A stretch of 64,000 nt of DNA, from the NCBI GenBank assembly GCA_916048095.2, contig OU696574.1, positions 1,512,501 through 1,576,500 on the forward strand, read 5' to 3'. Of the stretch, positions 12,234 through 20,952 are shown one piece after another. Below the pieces are notes generated by a model that had not been told where the DNA came from, made no database searches, and was given only the letters and a program-made list of their open reading frames with translations. Position 1 is the first letter of the stretch, and each line of letters starts with the position of its first letter. Origin of the DNA: Sacculina carcini (lineage: Eukaryota; Arthropoda; Thecostraca; Sacculinidae). The position numbers and the translations under genes were made by a program.

Positions 12234-13088
12234 TTAGTTACCAAAAATACGCTTGGCCATCTTAAGCAATGAAATAACACGAGAAGCTTTTGCGAATATA
12301 TCGGGAAGACCATGAGCTGGCGCGTTGCCCATTATGCCATTGTATACTCCAACGATCACGTCCAATCCAGCATCGTCTTGGGCTATCAGAGGCGATCCGG
12401 AATCACCAGTAGATCCTCCCACCGCTCCTGTGTCCACTGTATCTGTACAGATACACGACAGCGGATCTACACGTATGTTGTATCGGGTTTCCAAACACCT
12501 GTCCATATCGAGCACGCTGTATTGAATTTCACGAAGATTTTTGGACAAGGCGCGTCTTCTTGAATCGTAACGACCAAAACCGAGGAGGGTCAAGCGACCT
12601 GCATTAAACGCTGTAAAATCCAGGGCAATTCTGGCTGGTCTAATTGATACTGAGTACACAACTCGCTGGTTCAACACTACCAAAGCTATGTCGTTCTTTA
12701 TCACGCTTGACCTGTGGTGCACGTAACCTGGATGAATCAGAACGGTCTGCACACCGTATACGGATCCTGTCAGTGTTGTTCTCAGTACATCACTGCCCAA
12801 TTGGACCCGTATACCGGTAATGTTAGTGTTATAAAGACAATGAGCAGCGGTCATTATGTAGCGCCTGCCCACCAGGGATCCTCCACAAGTCGAATCAATG
12901 TCTGTGTGCTGGATGACGGCCATAAATGGGTACCGTGCCCTGAGCGATATCCTTCCTCCATAGATGTCTGCCGATTGTTGTGGCTCGGTGGATAATTTCG
13001 CCGGAGCCAGCGGCACACCCATTGTTGATGCACATGACAAATAACTGGCTTGCAGAGCAATACAGAAGGCAACAATCAACAGCTTCAT
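12234..13088 (-). CDS. Secreted chymotrypsin-like (S1A) serine protease, copy 1
   Basis: A 284-residue preproprotease in one uninterrupted frame. Residues 1-19 form a signal peptide; the activation site is at Asp41-Ile42, where the mature chain would start IYGG (usually IVGG). The catalytic triad is His83 (TAAHC), Asp133 (NDIAL) and Ser230 (GDSGSP). Cysteines 68/84 and 198/212 fit conserved S1A disulfides. Two features are unusual: the residue before the mature N-terminus is Asp rather than Arg or Lys, and the residue six before the serine (position 189 in chymotrypsin numbering) is Gly, arguing against trypsin specificity. Copy 2 differs at five positions. A TATA box lies upstream and AATAAA (12103-12108, minus) downstream. 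Extracellular digestion or defence is plausible but not shown. Confidence 0.93.
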   Translation of the reverse strand: MKLLIVAFCIALQASYLSCASTMGVPLAPAKLSTEPQQSADIYGGRISLRARYPFMAVIQHTDIDSTCGGSLVGRRYIMTAAHCLYNTNITGIRVQLGSDVLRTTLTGSVYGVQTVLIHPGYVHHRSSVIKNDIALVVLNQRVVYSVSIRPARIALDFTAFNAGRLTLLGFGRYDSRRRALSKNLREIQYSVLDMDRCLETRYNIRVDPLSCICTDTVDTGAVGGSTGDSGSPLIAQDDAGLDVIVGVYNGIMGNAPAHGLPDIFAKASRVISLLKMAKRIFGN

Positions 13089-13169
13089 AGTGACTTACTT
13101 GTGCTGAATGCGGTCACACTCGCTAACACTCTAACCGTGACTATTGGGGTGTTCCTCACGCATTGGATC

Positions 13170-13176
13170 TTTTATA
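13170..13176 (-). promoter_or_regulatory. TATA box of protease copy 1
   Basis: TATAAAA on the minus strand, 82 bp upstream of the ATG, preceded by a second TATATAAG. Both motifs are conserved at the same spacing before copy 2, so the duplication carried the promoter. Confidence 0.7.
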
Positions 13177-14233
13177 CTGTCTTATATAGTGTTTCGTAAG
13201 TCGCCACTTCATGCATATATTTGAGGGCATTTTTCTGACTGTTCTTGATGAAGTGAAGAGTTGAGTTCATTAAGAATTAATCAGGATTAGACCAGGCCTG
13301 GTCTTTTGGATTAGCGGTCGCCAAATATTGATATTCTGAATTAATAAGTCAAGCGATATTACAAACATATAAGATATATCTCGTTTAATCGGATCAATAG
13401 GATAATTTTGCAGATTTTTCCAGAGCCCCCGTCATCCAGTTTGGAAAACATTTTTTTAGATTACATGCGGTAGCAGCTAAGTCTTATTAAATTCGGGTGG
13501 TCTGCGATGCTGTAAGAATATTCCTTACTTATTTGAACGCTCCATTTTCTAATGTATACGGTAAAAATGCACGAATGTTACCTTATAAGGTGAAAATACA
13601 CGGGGTTTGCCGTGTATAGCTGGGGTATTATATATGAGGCAAGTTCATATGTGAATAAGTCCTGCGTGCAATGTCATCAAGGGCGTATCCAGGAGTTTCA
13701 ATGAGCCATTAAGTGGGTTCTTGTGTATTTTTATCCTTTACGGGCCTTGTTAGCGGAAGAAATGACTTTGTCACACATAAGCTCCGCCGGGGGCTCTGTC
13801 GCCATTCAAACTTCAAAATGGGAATAGTCAACTTCAAAATAGGACCAGGCTGTTTATTGAGTTATTATTATTATTAATTACAGGCAAATCCAGTAGCATG
13901 GGAAGAGTGCAAGCACTATTACCACCCTAAGGTGGCCCCATGTACCGGAAGCGCCCAAAAGATTCAGAGAGAAAGAGAGTTCGAAGAGAAAAAAGTCTAG
14001 AAAGAGAGTTGGAAAGAAAATAATAAATAAATAACAATAAATAATAAACCATCATCCGATAACAATCCATAATGTCACTCCGCCCACGTTCCTCAATAAA
14101 TAATAACAATCAACAATAAATATGTGATTCAGTAAATAACAGCCATCAATAAATAAGAATAAATATTAATAAATAAGTAATAAATAACAATCAAGAACAA
14201 TACATATGATTCAATAAGAAACATCCAACAATA

Positions 14234-14570
14234 AATATAAATATGATTCAATAAGTAACAACAACACAAATAAATATGATTCAATAAACAATAACACCAA
14301 TAAATATGATTCAATAAACAATAACACCAATAAATATGATTCAATAAACAACAACAACAATAAATATGATTCAATAAACAGCAGCAAGAATAAATATGAT
14401 TCAATAAGCAACAACAACAATAAATATGATTCAATAAGCAACAACAACAATAAATATGATTCAATAAACAGCAACAACAATAAATATGATTCAATAAACA
14501 AGAACAACAATAAATATGACTCAATAAACAGCAACAACAATAAATACGATTCAATAAACAACAACAGCCA
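14234..14570 (+). repeat. 30-bp tandem repeat, about 11 copies
   Basis: The unit is approximately AAATATGATTCAATAAACAA followed by a variable CAA-rich ten bases. Because the period is a multiple of three, the minus strand stays open in two frames (14129-14677 and 14211-14732), producing Leu/Tyr/Cys-rich decapeptide repeats. These are by-products of the repeat and not genes. Confidence 0.93.
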
Positions 14571-14735
14571 ACACTGAGTAAAAGTATAATTAAATAAATA
14601 ACAACAACCAATAATAAATAGTAATAAATAGAGAGCAAAATAGGAATAAATATAAATAAATGGAAAATAAATAACAATAAGCATGAATAAATAACAATAA
14701 ATATGAATATATATACAAATAATAAGACTCAACAG

Positions 14736-14930
14736 TCAATTCCGCTCTTTCAGTAGCAATTCATTTACTTTGGCCTTGAATTTGTTCAAATTGTTCTGCG
14801 AGAAAGCCTCCTCCTTCAACGTGTTCCAAGTAGCCACAGTGGCCGGAAGAAAGCAACGTTGGAATTGCTTTGTACGACAACGAATTGGAGCCATGCACTG
14901 GGAATACTGTTTGGATAAACAATTGTGCAT
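14736..14930 (-). pseudogene. LINE reverse-transcriptase C-terminal fragment
   Basis: The 64-residue frame contains RTKQFQRCFLPATVATWNTL, the pattern R-T-x2-F-x-R-x-F-x-P-x2-V-x2-W-N-x-L seen at the C-terminus of many non-LTR reverse transcriptases, and then ends in a stop. Everything upstream of the tail is missing, so this is a 5'-truncated insertion and cannot be functional. Confidence 0.7.
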
Positions 14931-15102
14931 CTATTTAATATTAGAGTTCCACTAAACAATTGTGCATCTATTTAATATTAACTGTATATGTGTGAGATTA
15001 AGCACTTTTTGTGTGAAGCAATTTTTGTTGAAACAGTATGAAAAAATTGTCCAATTTATGACAAATTCTCCCCAATATCGGATATATAAACAAGAGATCA
15101 AC

Positions 15103-15600
15103 TTAAAAACATGCCACAATAGCCACTTTTGAGCGCTCGAATGCCTCGTCGGGAGCTGCACTCCATTTAAACGTGCACGTCGGGCTTAACAGCGGCTTGA
15201 AGAGCTCCATTACTGCAGAGGTTCGCCCGTAGTAAGATATTTGGTTGACTAGCCCAAGCCATGCTCGGGCATCAGTTATGTTTCTCGGTCGGGGAAGTTC
15301 TTGATAGCCTCCAGATATTTTGGCAATGGTCGTATCTCGTGTTTTGGTGATTCTGAGCCCGGCGGTCAAGAGTTGGAACTTCGCGGGGTTCAGCATGATC
15401 CCATTTGCGCCGACCCATGTTAAATAGTCGATTACGCGCCACCAGTGTTGTTCGATGTTAGTGTCGTATAGAAACATGCCGTCAACACACTTGGTCCTTC
15501 GTTGAAGATCTGCGATAATTGCGTCATAACGCTGTGTATATGCGTCCTGAGAGGTGATGAATCCCATGTGGGCCCTGCAGTACCGGAAACGACCTTCCTA
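15103..15600 (-). pseudogene. Ty3/gypsy-like pol fragment (reverse transcriptase, C-terminal half)
   Basis: The frame opens with FRYCRAHMGFITSQDAYTQR, the region just before the RT active site. It continues through CVDGMFLYD, where the second aspartate of the usual VDD box is Gly, then GIMLNPAKFQ and the thumb/connection segment (ARAWLGLVNQISYY), and ends after FKWSAAPDEAFERSK. RNase H, integrase and the N-terminal half of RT are missing. It is a truncated, inactive LTR-retrotransposon remnant in the palindrome spacer. Confidence 0.8.
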
Positions 15601-16296
15601 CATAATAACGTAGTTTACGTTATAAACGTAGTTTTGTGGCGGTTCTTGTTTCGTATCGAGATTACATGGTACCCGTTCAATGCGTATGTGACTGTCTTTG
15701 TAGTGTTAGCCATTTCTTCCGCTAACAAAGCCCGTAAAGGATAAAAATACACAAGAACCCACTTAATGGCCCATTGAAACTCCTGGATACGCCCTTGATG
15801 ACATTGCACGCAGGACTTATTTACATATGAACTTGCCTCATATATAATACCCCACCTATATACGGTAAAGTCCGTATATTTTCACCTTATAAGGTAACAT
15901 TCGTGCGTTTTTACCGTATACATTAGGAATGGAGCGTTCAAATAAGTAAGGGATATTCTTTCAGTATCGCAGACCACCCGAATTTTATTAGACTTAGCTG
16001 CTACCGCATGTAATATAAAAAAATGTTTTCCAAACTGGATGACTGGGGCTCTGGAAAAATCCGCAAAATTATCCTATTGATCCGATTAAACGATATATAT
16101 CTGATATGTTTGTAATATCGCTTGATTTATTTATTCAGAATATTAATATTTGGCGACCGCTAATCCAAAAGACCAGGCCTGGTCTAATCCTGATTAATTC
16201 TTAATCAACTCAACTCTTCGCTTCACCACGAACAGTCAGAAAAATGCCCTCAAATATATGTATGAAGTGGCGACTTATGACCACTATATAAGACAG

Positions 16297-16303
16297 TATA
16301 AAA
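16297..16303 (+). promoter_or_regulatory. TATA box of protease copy 2
   Basis: TATAAAA lies 82 bp before the ATG, preceded by TATATAAG at 16285-16292. The arrangement is the same as for copy 1. The 5' untranslated region would be about 50 bp. Confidence 0.7.
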
Positions 16304-16384
16304 GAGCCAATGCGTGAGGAACACCCCAATAGTCACGGTTAGAGTGTTAGCGAGTGTGACCGCATTCAGCACAAGTAAGTCACT

Positions 16385-17239
16385 ATGAAGCTGTTGATTG
16401 TTGCCTTCTGTATTGCTCTGCAAGCCAGTTATTTGTCATGTGCATCAACAATGGGTGTGCCGCTGGCTCCGGCGAAATTATCCACCGAGCCACAACAATC
16501 GGCAGACATCTATGGAGGAAGGATATCGCTCAGGGCACGGTACCCATTTATGGCCGTCATCCAGCACACAGACATTGATTCGACTTGTGGAGGATCCCTG
16601 GTGGGCAGGCGCTACATAATGACCGCTGCTCACTGTCTTTATAACACTAACATTACCGGTATACGGGTTCAATTGGGCAGTGATGTACTGAGAACAACAC
16701 TGACAGGATCCGTATACGGTGTGGAGACCGTTCTGATTCATCCAGGATACGTACACTACAGGTCAAGCGTGATAAAGAACGACATAGCTTTGGTAGTGTT
16801 GAACCAGCGAGTTGTGTACTCAGTATCAATTAGACCAGCCAGAATTGCCCTGGATTATACAGCGTTTAATGCAGGTCGCTTGACCCTCCTCGGTTTTGGT
16901 CGTTACGATTCAAGAAGACGCGCCTTGTCCGAAAATCTTCGTGAAATTCAATACAGCGTGCTCGATATGGACAGGTGTCTGGAAACCCGATACAACATAC
17001 GTGTAGATCCGCTGTCGTGTATCTGTACAGATACAGTGGAAACAGGAGCGGTGGGAGGATCTACTGGTGATTCCGGATCGCCTCTGATAGCCCAAGACGA
17101 TGCTGGATTGGACGTGATCGTTGGAGTATACAATGGCATAATGGGCAACGCGCCAGCTCATGGTCTTCCCGATATATTCGCAAAAGCTTCTCGTGTTATT
17201 TCATTGCTTAAGATGGCCAAGCGTATTTTTGGTAACTAA
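16385..17239 (+). CDS. Secreted chymotrypsin-like (S1A) serine protease, copy 2
   Basis: 284 residues, uninterrupted, and the divergent twin of the gene at 12234-13088. The signal peptide, Asp41-Ile42 activation site, triad (His83, Asp133, Ser230) and Gly at chymotrypsin position 189 are the same. The differences from copy 1 are Gln114Glu, His125Tyr, Phe158Tyr, Lys183Glu and Asp219Glu; none touches the triad, and three alter charge, which would make copy 2 more acidic. Both frames are intact, so both copies are probably functional. A polyadenylation signal AATAAA lies at 17365-17370. The natural substrate is unknown. Confidence 0.93.
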   Translation: MKLLIVAFCIALQASYLSCASTMGVPLAPAKLSTEPQQSADIYGGRISLRARYPFMAVIQHTDIDSTCGGSLVGRRYIMTAAHCLYNTNITGIRVQLGSDVLRTTLTGSVYGVETVLIHPGYVHYRSSVIKNDIALVVLNQRVVYSVSIRPARIALDYTAFNAGRLTLLGFGRYDSRRRALSENLREIQYSVLDMDRCLETRYNIRVDPLSCICTDTVETGAVGGSTGDSGSPLIAQDDAGLDVIVGVYNGIMGNAPAHGLPDIFAKASRVISLLKMAKRIFGN

Positions 17240-18212
17240 GCGTTCAACTCTGTGTAATTTCTCGATGTAACTTTCGATTACGCGGCGCGATGATAAAACG
17301 GTATTTGTCCAATAATTGATTCAAAATTTGAAGGTGCGCATATTTGATTATATTATTTGTTGCTAATAAACGTACTCTAGCCTGCATAACTCTCTACAAA
17401 GAAATGTGATAAAAGTGGAAGCGACCGCCCAGCGAGTGCCTGTCAGGTACTGGCGCTGATGAATTCAACTGAATGATGAAGAGTCTGTGACATCAACATA
17501 TCCGAGTATCTATGCCTACACCAATAATAATAATTAAGTGATGGCATATTGAACTGTCTGAATCCAGGACGCCATCACTGAAAATGGCAAGTAAAATCAA
17601 TTGCCCTAACAGTGACGCTAACAGTTTCGTCTGCTTTCAATCAGCCTACCATCGTATTGCATCATGCGATACTCATAAGTTCAAAGTTCATATGTCACAC
17701 CACAAATCAACAAATGGGCAAAAAGTGGCGGTATTGCATGACAATGGCACGAGCTTGCAGTGAAGTGATACTCATTAAACCACGACGACAAATAGACGTG
17801 GAGAGAGGATGAATCAGGCTTGTGGGTAAACTTCGGCGCCCCTCTCATCTCTATTACACTGACAGCCATTGTTCCTTTTGCTTTTTCAACTGATATACAT
17901 GGTGGGATAGCGGAAGACCCAGAATCCTCGATCCTCAACCCTTTGTCAATGTCCCTCGGTGACTGACCCTGCTGGCACGTCGGGTAGCTCATCAATAACA
18001 AATTGGTCAATACACTTCGCATGAGCATCACTTGATGATATGTGAATAAATTGGTGTCGATGTAAACACAGTAGAACGCGAGGTAAAAACCACTCACAGA
18101 AACTACGCGTCTAGTTATAGCCAGCCCACTGTGCTAGCATGGCGCACCTCTGCGGGAAAGTGCAATTTGAAAGTTAATTTGAATCGCGTCAAATGGCACT
18201 TGAAAGGTTGTT

Positions 18213-18648
18213 TGCAATCGTTCAACGATTGCTTTGCAAAGCTGTCTGCACTTATATTCGAACATCCACGGGCGTATATACTGGGGGAATTGAGAGAGAA
18301 CATATACTCCTCGATAATTTGACTGGGGGTCATTGCACTTGATCAACTGAGTCAATTTTGAGTATGATAACGCCTGCTGGTCGTTATCACCCCGAGCCTC
18401 CACACAAACCCACATCAGCAGTTCGAATCACAAGGTTCATAAGTGGCATTGTGAATGGATGCACATTGTGCAAATCGAAACAAATGAGCAGTGTGTGTGT
18501 GTGTGTGTGATGACAATGACCGCTTGCAACATTCGAGTACATCAACAATACCCGCTAGAACCCAATCGCGACTGAAGCATTGAAACAGTCACTTCTGATT
18601 TCCAGACAGCCAATCTGCTTGTGGTGTAGGCCACGTGCAAGACTCATC
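18213..18648. other. Short intergenic stretch before the DNase-like gene
   Basis: Contains a diverged, reversed copy of interspersed repeat family X (about 18300-18420) and a short TG tract (18490-18510). No gene seen; open frames here read through the repeat. Confidence 0.5.
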
Positions 18649-20424
18649 ATGATCCCAGTGTTCTGGACGCTGCTGTTGGCTTCGGGCGGCGCATCGTTGC
18701 CGCAGATCGGCACGCACGTGCGTCTTGGCTACCACCACCTGCAAGAATTCGGTCTGCACCGTCTCAGCAAGCCGGCCGTGTTCGACGCAATGAGACGCGC
18801 CGCGGCCGACTACGATGTTCTTGTGTTGAGCGGCATCGCCAATCGCGAGACTGTCGACCTGATCGAGGTGGCCGTCGCGCCTAGTCTCATGGAGACCAGT
18901 GTCACGGTGCAGTTCAGCGAGGCCACGCAAAAAATGAGCACGACCGTCATCTACAATCCGCGCACAGTGCGAGTGGAGGCAGCGCTGCGCTACGTCGTCA
19001 ACACGCACAACAAGCCGCTGGTGGTGCGCCTGCGAGTCGGCACACACGCCCTCACACTGGCCTCTGTGTTCTCACATCACGCGCAGGGCGCTCGCAAATC
19101 GCCCGACATCGCAAGTTTCGAGCGCCTCTTCCAGTGGCTCCAAGTGCACTGCGACGACACGGAAAACCTGCTGATGATGAGTGCCGTGAATTTGGACAAT
19201 CAACTGTCGTATTTTCAACAACACGGAATGAATCGTCTGGATTTCTTCAACAGCAAAATTGAGGACCCGAATCATGTCACGCCCAAATTGGTCATGCACA
19301 CTTCAGCGGTCACCAATAACCGTCTACTCAAACAAATAGTGGCGTACGGTGTCTCCAAAAGCTCCGATGAAAATCTGAGTGAAAACGTGGCGTTGTCTGT
19401 CTCGCCCTACTACCCAGTGGAACTTCTAATCTATTTCGACCAGCATGTGCCGTTGAACCAGCCCATAATGTCACAACCTACCCACACCAATTCAAGGCAT
19501 TTTCAGGCAACTGAGAAACCAGAGCACAGATCCAATTCAGGCTATGCAGGTTTATTGAAGTCGCTAAAAGGTCTGTGCGGTTTCATATTGTCTCAAGACG
19601 CATCTTTTGTAACACCGATGCAAATTAATACCTGGGGAATGACTGAAATGATGGGCTTATACAACCAACTGCGAGAAACGGCAATATTGATCGCTCGCCG
19701 AAGATGTAGGACAATCGACCGGCAAAAAAGTGAAAAACCGTGCTTGCCGTTAAGGACCGACCATGAAAGACATGCGAAAGACCCTGAAGAAACAAGTGGA
19801 GCAACAAGGACCGCATACACACATGAAGCACCAAAACAAAGTCCTTTCAACCTTCATCGTCGTACGTTCCAATATTCTCCAGCACGATCTGTATCAATGT
19901 TCGACTTTGGCAGTCGTGGCTTGGCCCAGTTTGAACCAGCAGTTTCCAGGGTACACCAGTCACAAACGACGCCAGCCATACACACACGCCATGCCGCAAT
20001 CACAATGGACGCGACTACAGACTCGCCAGTGCTCAGTTTCGGCGACATTTCGGGCGGAAAGCAAGCGACCCGCACGCCATCTCGATCACAACCAGTTGCC
20101 GCTGACCAAACTCACCAAATGAATCACGTGCAACACACTGGCCCGCGCAACAAACAAATACAGCGGTCCCACTCGGCGTCAGTAGCCAAAATGATTCAAC
20201 AAAGCGAGGGATGGATGCCGGGTAAGGAGAGGATGAAGTCACGCACAATGCCGTCTCTACACTCTCTACAAACACAATCACTGCAAACTGGACGCGCACC
20301 CATGACGCAACAAGACGGCGAGTTTCAACCGAAGGCAACCAAGCACTCAACACCAGCAATTACACGTCGTACATCCACGCACTCACATAGACTTTACCCG
20401 GTCCACTTCCTTGATACGCCATAG
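18649..20424 (+). CDS. Secreted DNase I-like protein with a degenerate active site and long tail
   Basis: 591 residues from ATG 18649, chosen because it begins a signal peptide (IPVFWTLLLASGGAS). Residues 19-262 follow the DNase I order: a first strand with LQEFG, then DYDVLVL (DNase: YDIALVQE), IYNPRTVRV, LMMSAVNLDN (DNase: LMGDFNA) and SPYYPVELL (DNase: SDHYPVEV). The catalytic residues appear replaced: Glu39 by Gly62, Glu78 by Met, Asp168 by Ala/Val, Asp251-His252 by Pro-Tyr. It is therefore probably a non-nuclease that keeps the fold. Residues about 275-591 are a low-complexity basic tail rich in Thr, Gln, Arg and His. AATAAA is at 20597. The fold assignment is from pattern recognition and needs a profile search. 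Confidence 0.7.
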   Translation: MIPVFWTLLLASGGASLPQIGTHVRLGYHHLQEFGLHRLSKPAVFDAMRRAAADYDVLVLSGIANRETVDLIEVAVAPSLMETSVTVQFSEATQKMSTTVIYNPRTVRVEAALRYVVNTHNKPLVVRLRVGTHALTLASVFSHHAQGARKSPDIASFERLFQWLQVHCDDTENLLMMSAVNLDNQLSYFQQHGMNRLDFFNSKIEDPNHVTPKLVMHTSAVTNNRLLKQIVAYGVSKSSDENLSENVALSVSPYYPVELLIYFDQHVPLNQPIMSQPTHTNSRHFQATEKPEHRSNSGYAGLLKSLKGLCGFILSQDASFVTPMQINTWGMTEMMGLYNQLRETAILIARRRCRTIDRQKSEKPCLPLRTDHERHAKDPEETSGATRTAYTHEAPKQSPFNLHRRTFQYSPARSVSMFDFGSRGLAQFEPAVSRVHQSQTTPAIHTRHAAITMDATTDSPVLSFGDISGGKQATRTPSRSQPVAADQTHQMNHVQHTGPRNKQIQRSHSASVAKMIQQSEGWMPGKERMKSRTMPSLHSLQTQSLQTGRAPMTQQDGEFQPKATKHSTPAITRRTSTHSHRLYPVHFLDTP

Positions 20425-20952
20425 ACGGTGATAGCCAAGACGCATATTCTGGGCTAGATCGTACAATCAGTGAAAAACGAAGCCCAGAGAAGCGCAAAAG
20501 CTACGCTTAAAAATTATTTAAAAAACAAGCCTTCATGTACCTTAGTTGTATCCTCCATAGCACGATAAATAGATGATTTTCGTTGATATCAGGCAAAATA
20601 AATTACAAAGTTACATGTTTAATGAAACCAGCATACGATGCCATCCAACATCTACCTATCTATTTATACAATATTCTTCGACCATAGATATGAATATCAC
20701 ACAAAACGACGCACATGAAATCCAATCGTGAGAACAATGATCCGGTGTTGAATCTATATTCGAAGCTCATTTCAGACCGAAACACTCCCCATATGAGCAC
20801 ATAAAAAACAAGAAAACACAAGAAAAACCGCCGACACATCCGCTCCAACAGGACTGCTAATCGACTCTCTCACATCACCAGACACACACACACACACACA
20901 AACACAAACACTCACACACACAACTCTCCTACCAAACTGCGACAGACGGGCT
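20425..20952. other. Convergent 3' region between the DNase-like gene and MRPS15
   Basis: Untranslated and intergenic sequence. It contains the polyadenylation signal AATAAA at 20597-20602 for the plus-strand gene and a short CA tract at 20881-20900. No further gene seen. Confidence 0.5.

Larger units (their letters stand above)
11261..13764 (+). repeat. Left arm of a 2.5-kb inverted duplication
   Basis: The reverse complement of this arm matches 15711-18212 throughout, with scattered substitutions and small indels. The match covers a protease gene, about 0.6 kb upstream of its ATG and about 1 kb downstream. The outer boundary is near AACAACCTTTCAAGTGCC; the inner boundary is near GTTAGCGGAAGAAATG. 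High similarity in non-coding DNA shows a recent duplication or ongoing gene conversion. Confidence 0.93.
13765..15710. other. Spacer of the inverted duplication, filled with transposon remnants
   Basis: This 1.95-kb segment is present once, between the two arms. It holds a 30-bp tandem repeat (14234-14570), a LINE reverse-transcriptase tail (14736-14930) and a gypsy-type pol fragment (15103-15600). The inner ends of both arms contain GGGCGTATCCAGGAGTTTCA, which looks like a transposon terminus, so a mobile element may mark the breakpoint. Confidence 0.75.
15711..18212 (-). repeat. Right arm of a 2.5-kb inverted duplication
   Basis: The inverted partner of 11261-13764, with the same gene, promoter and flanks. 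Single-base differences are scattered, and there is one short diverged patch just after the protease gene near 17305. Confidence 0.93.

Noticed and set aside
14129-14732. Two overlapping minus-strand ORFs of 170-180 residues rich in Leu, Tyr and Cys
   Set aside because: They are produced by a 30-bp tandem repeat whose period is a multiple of three; no signal of selection or known domain.
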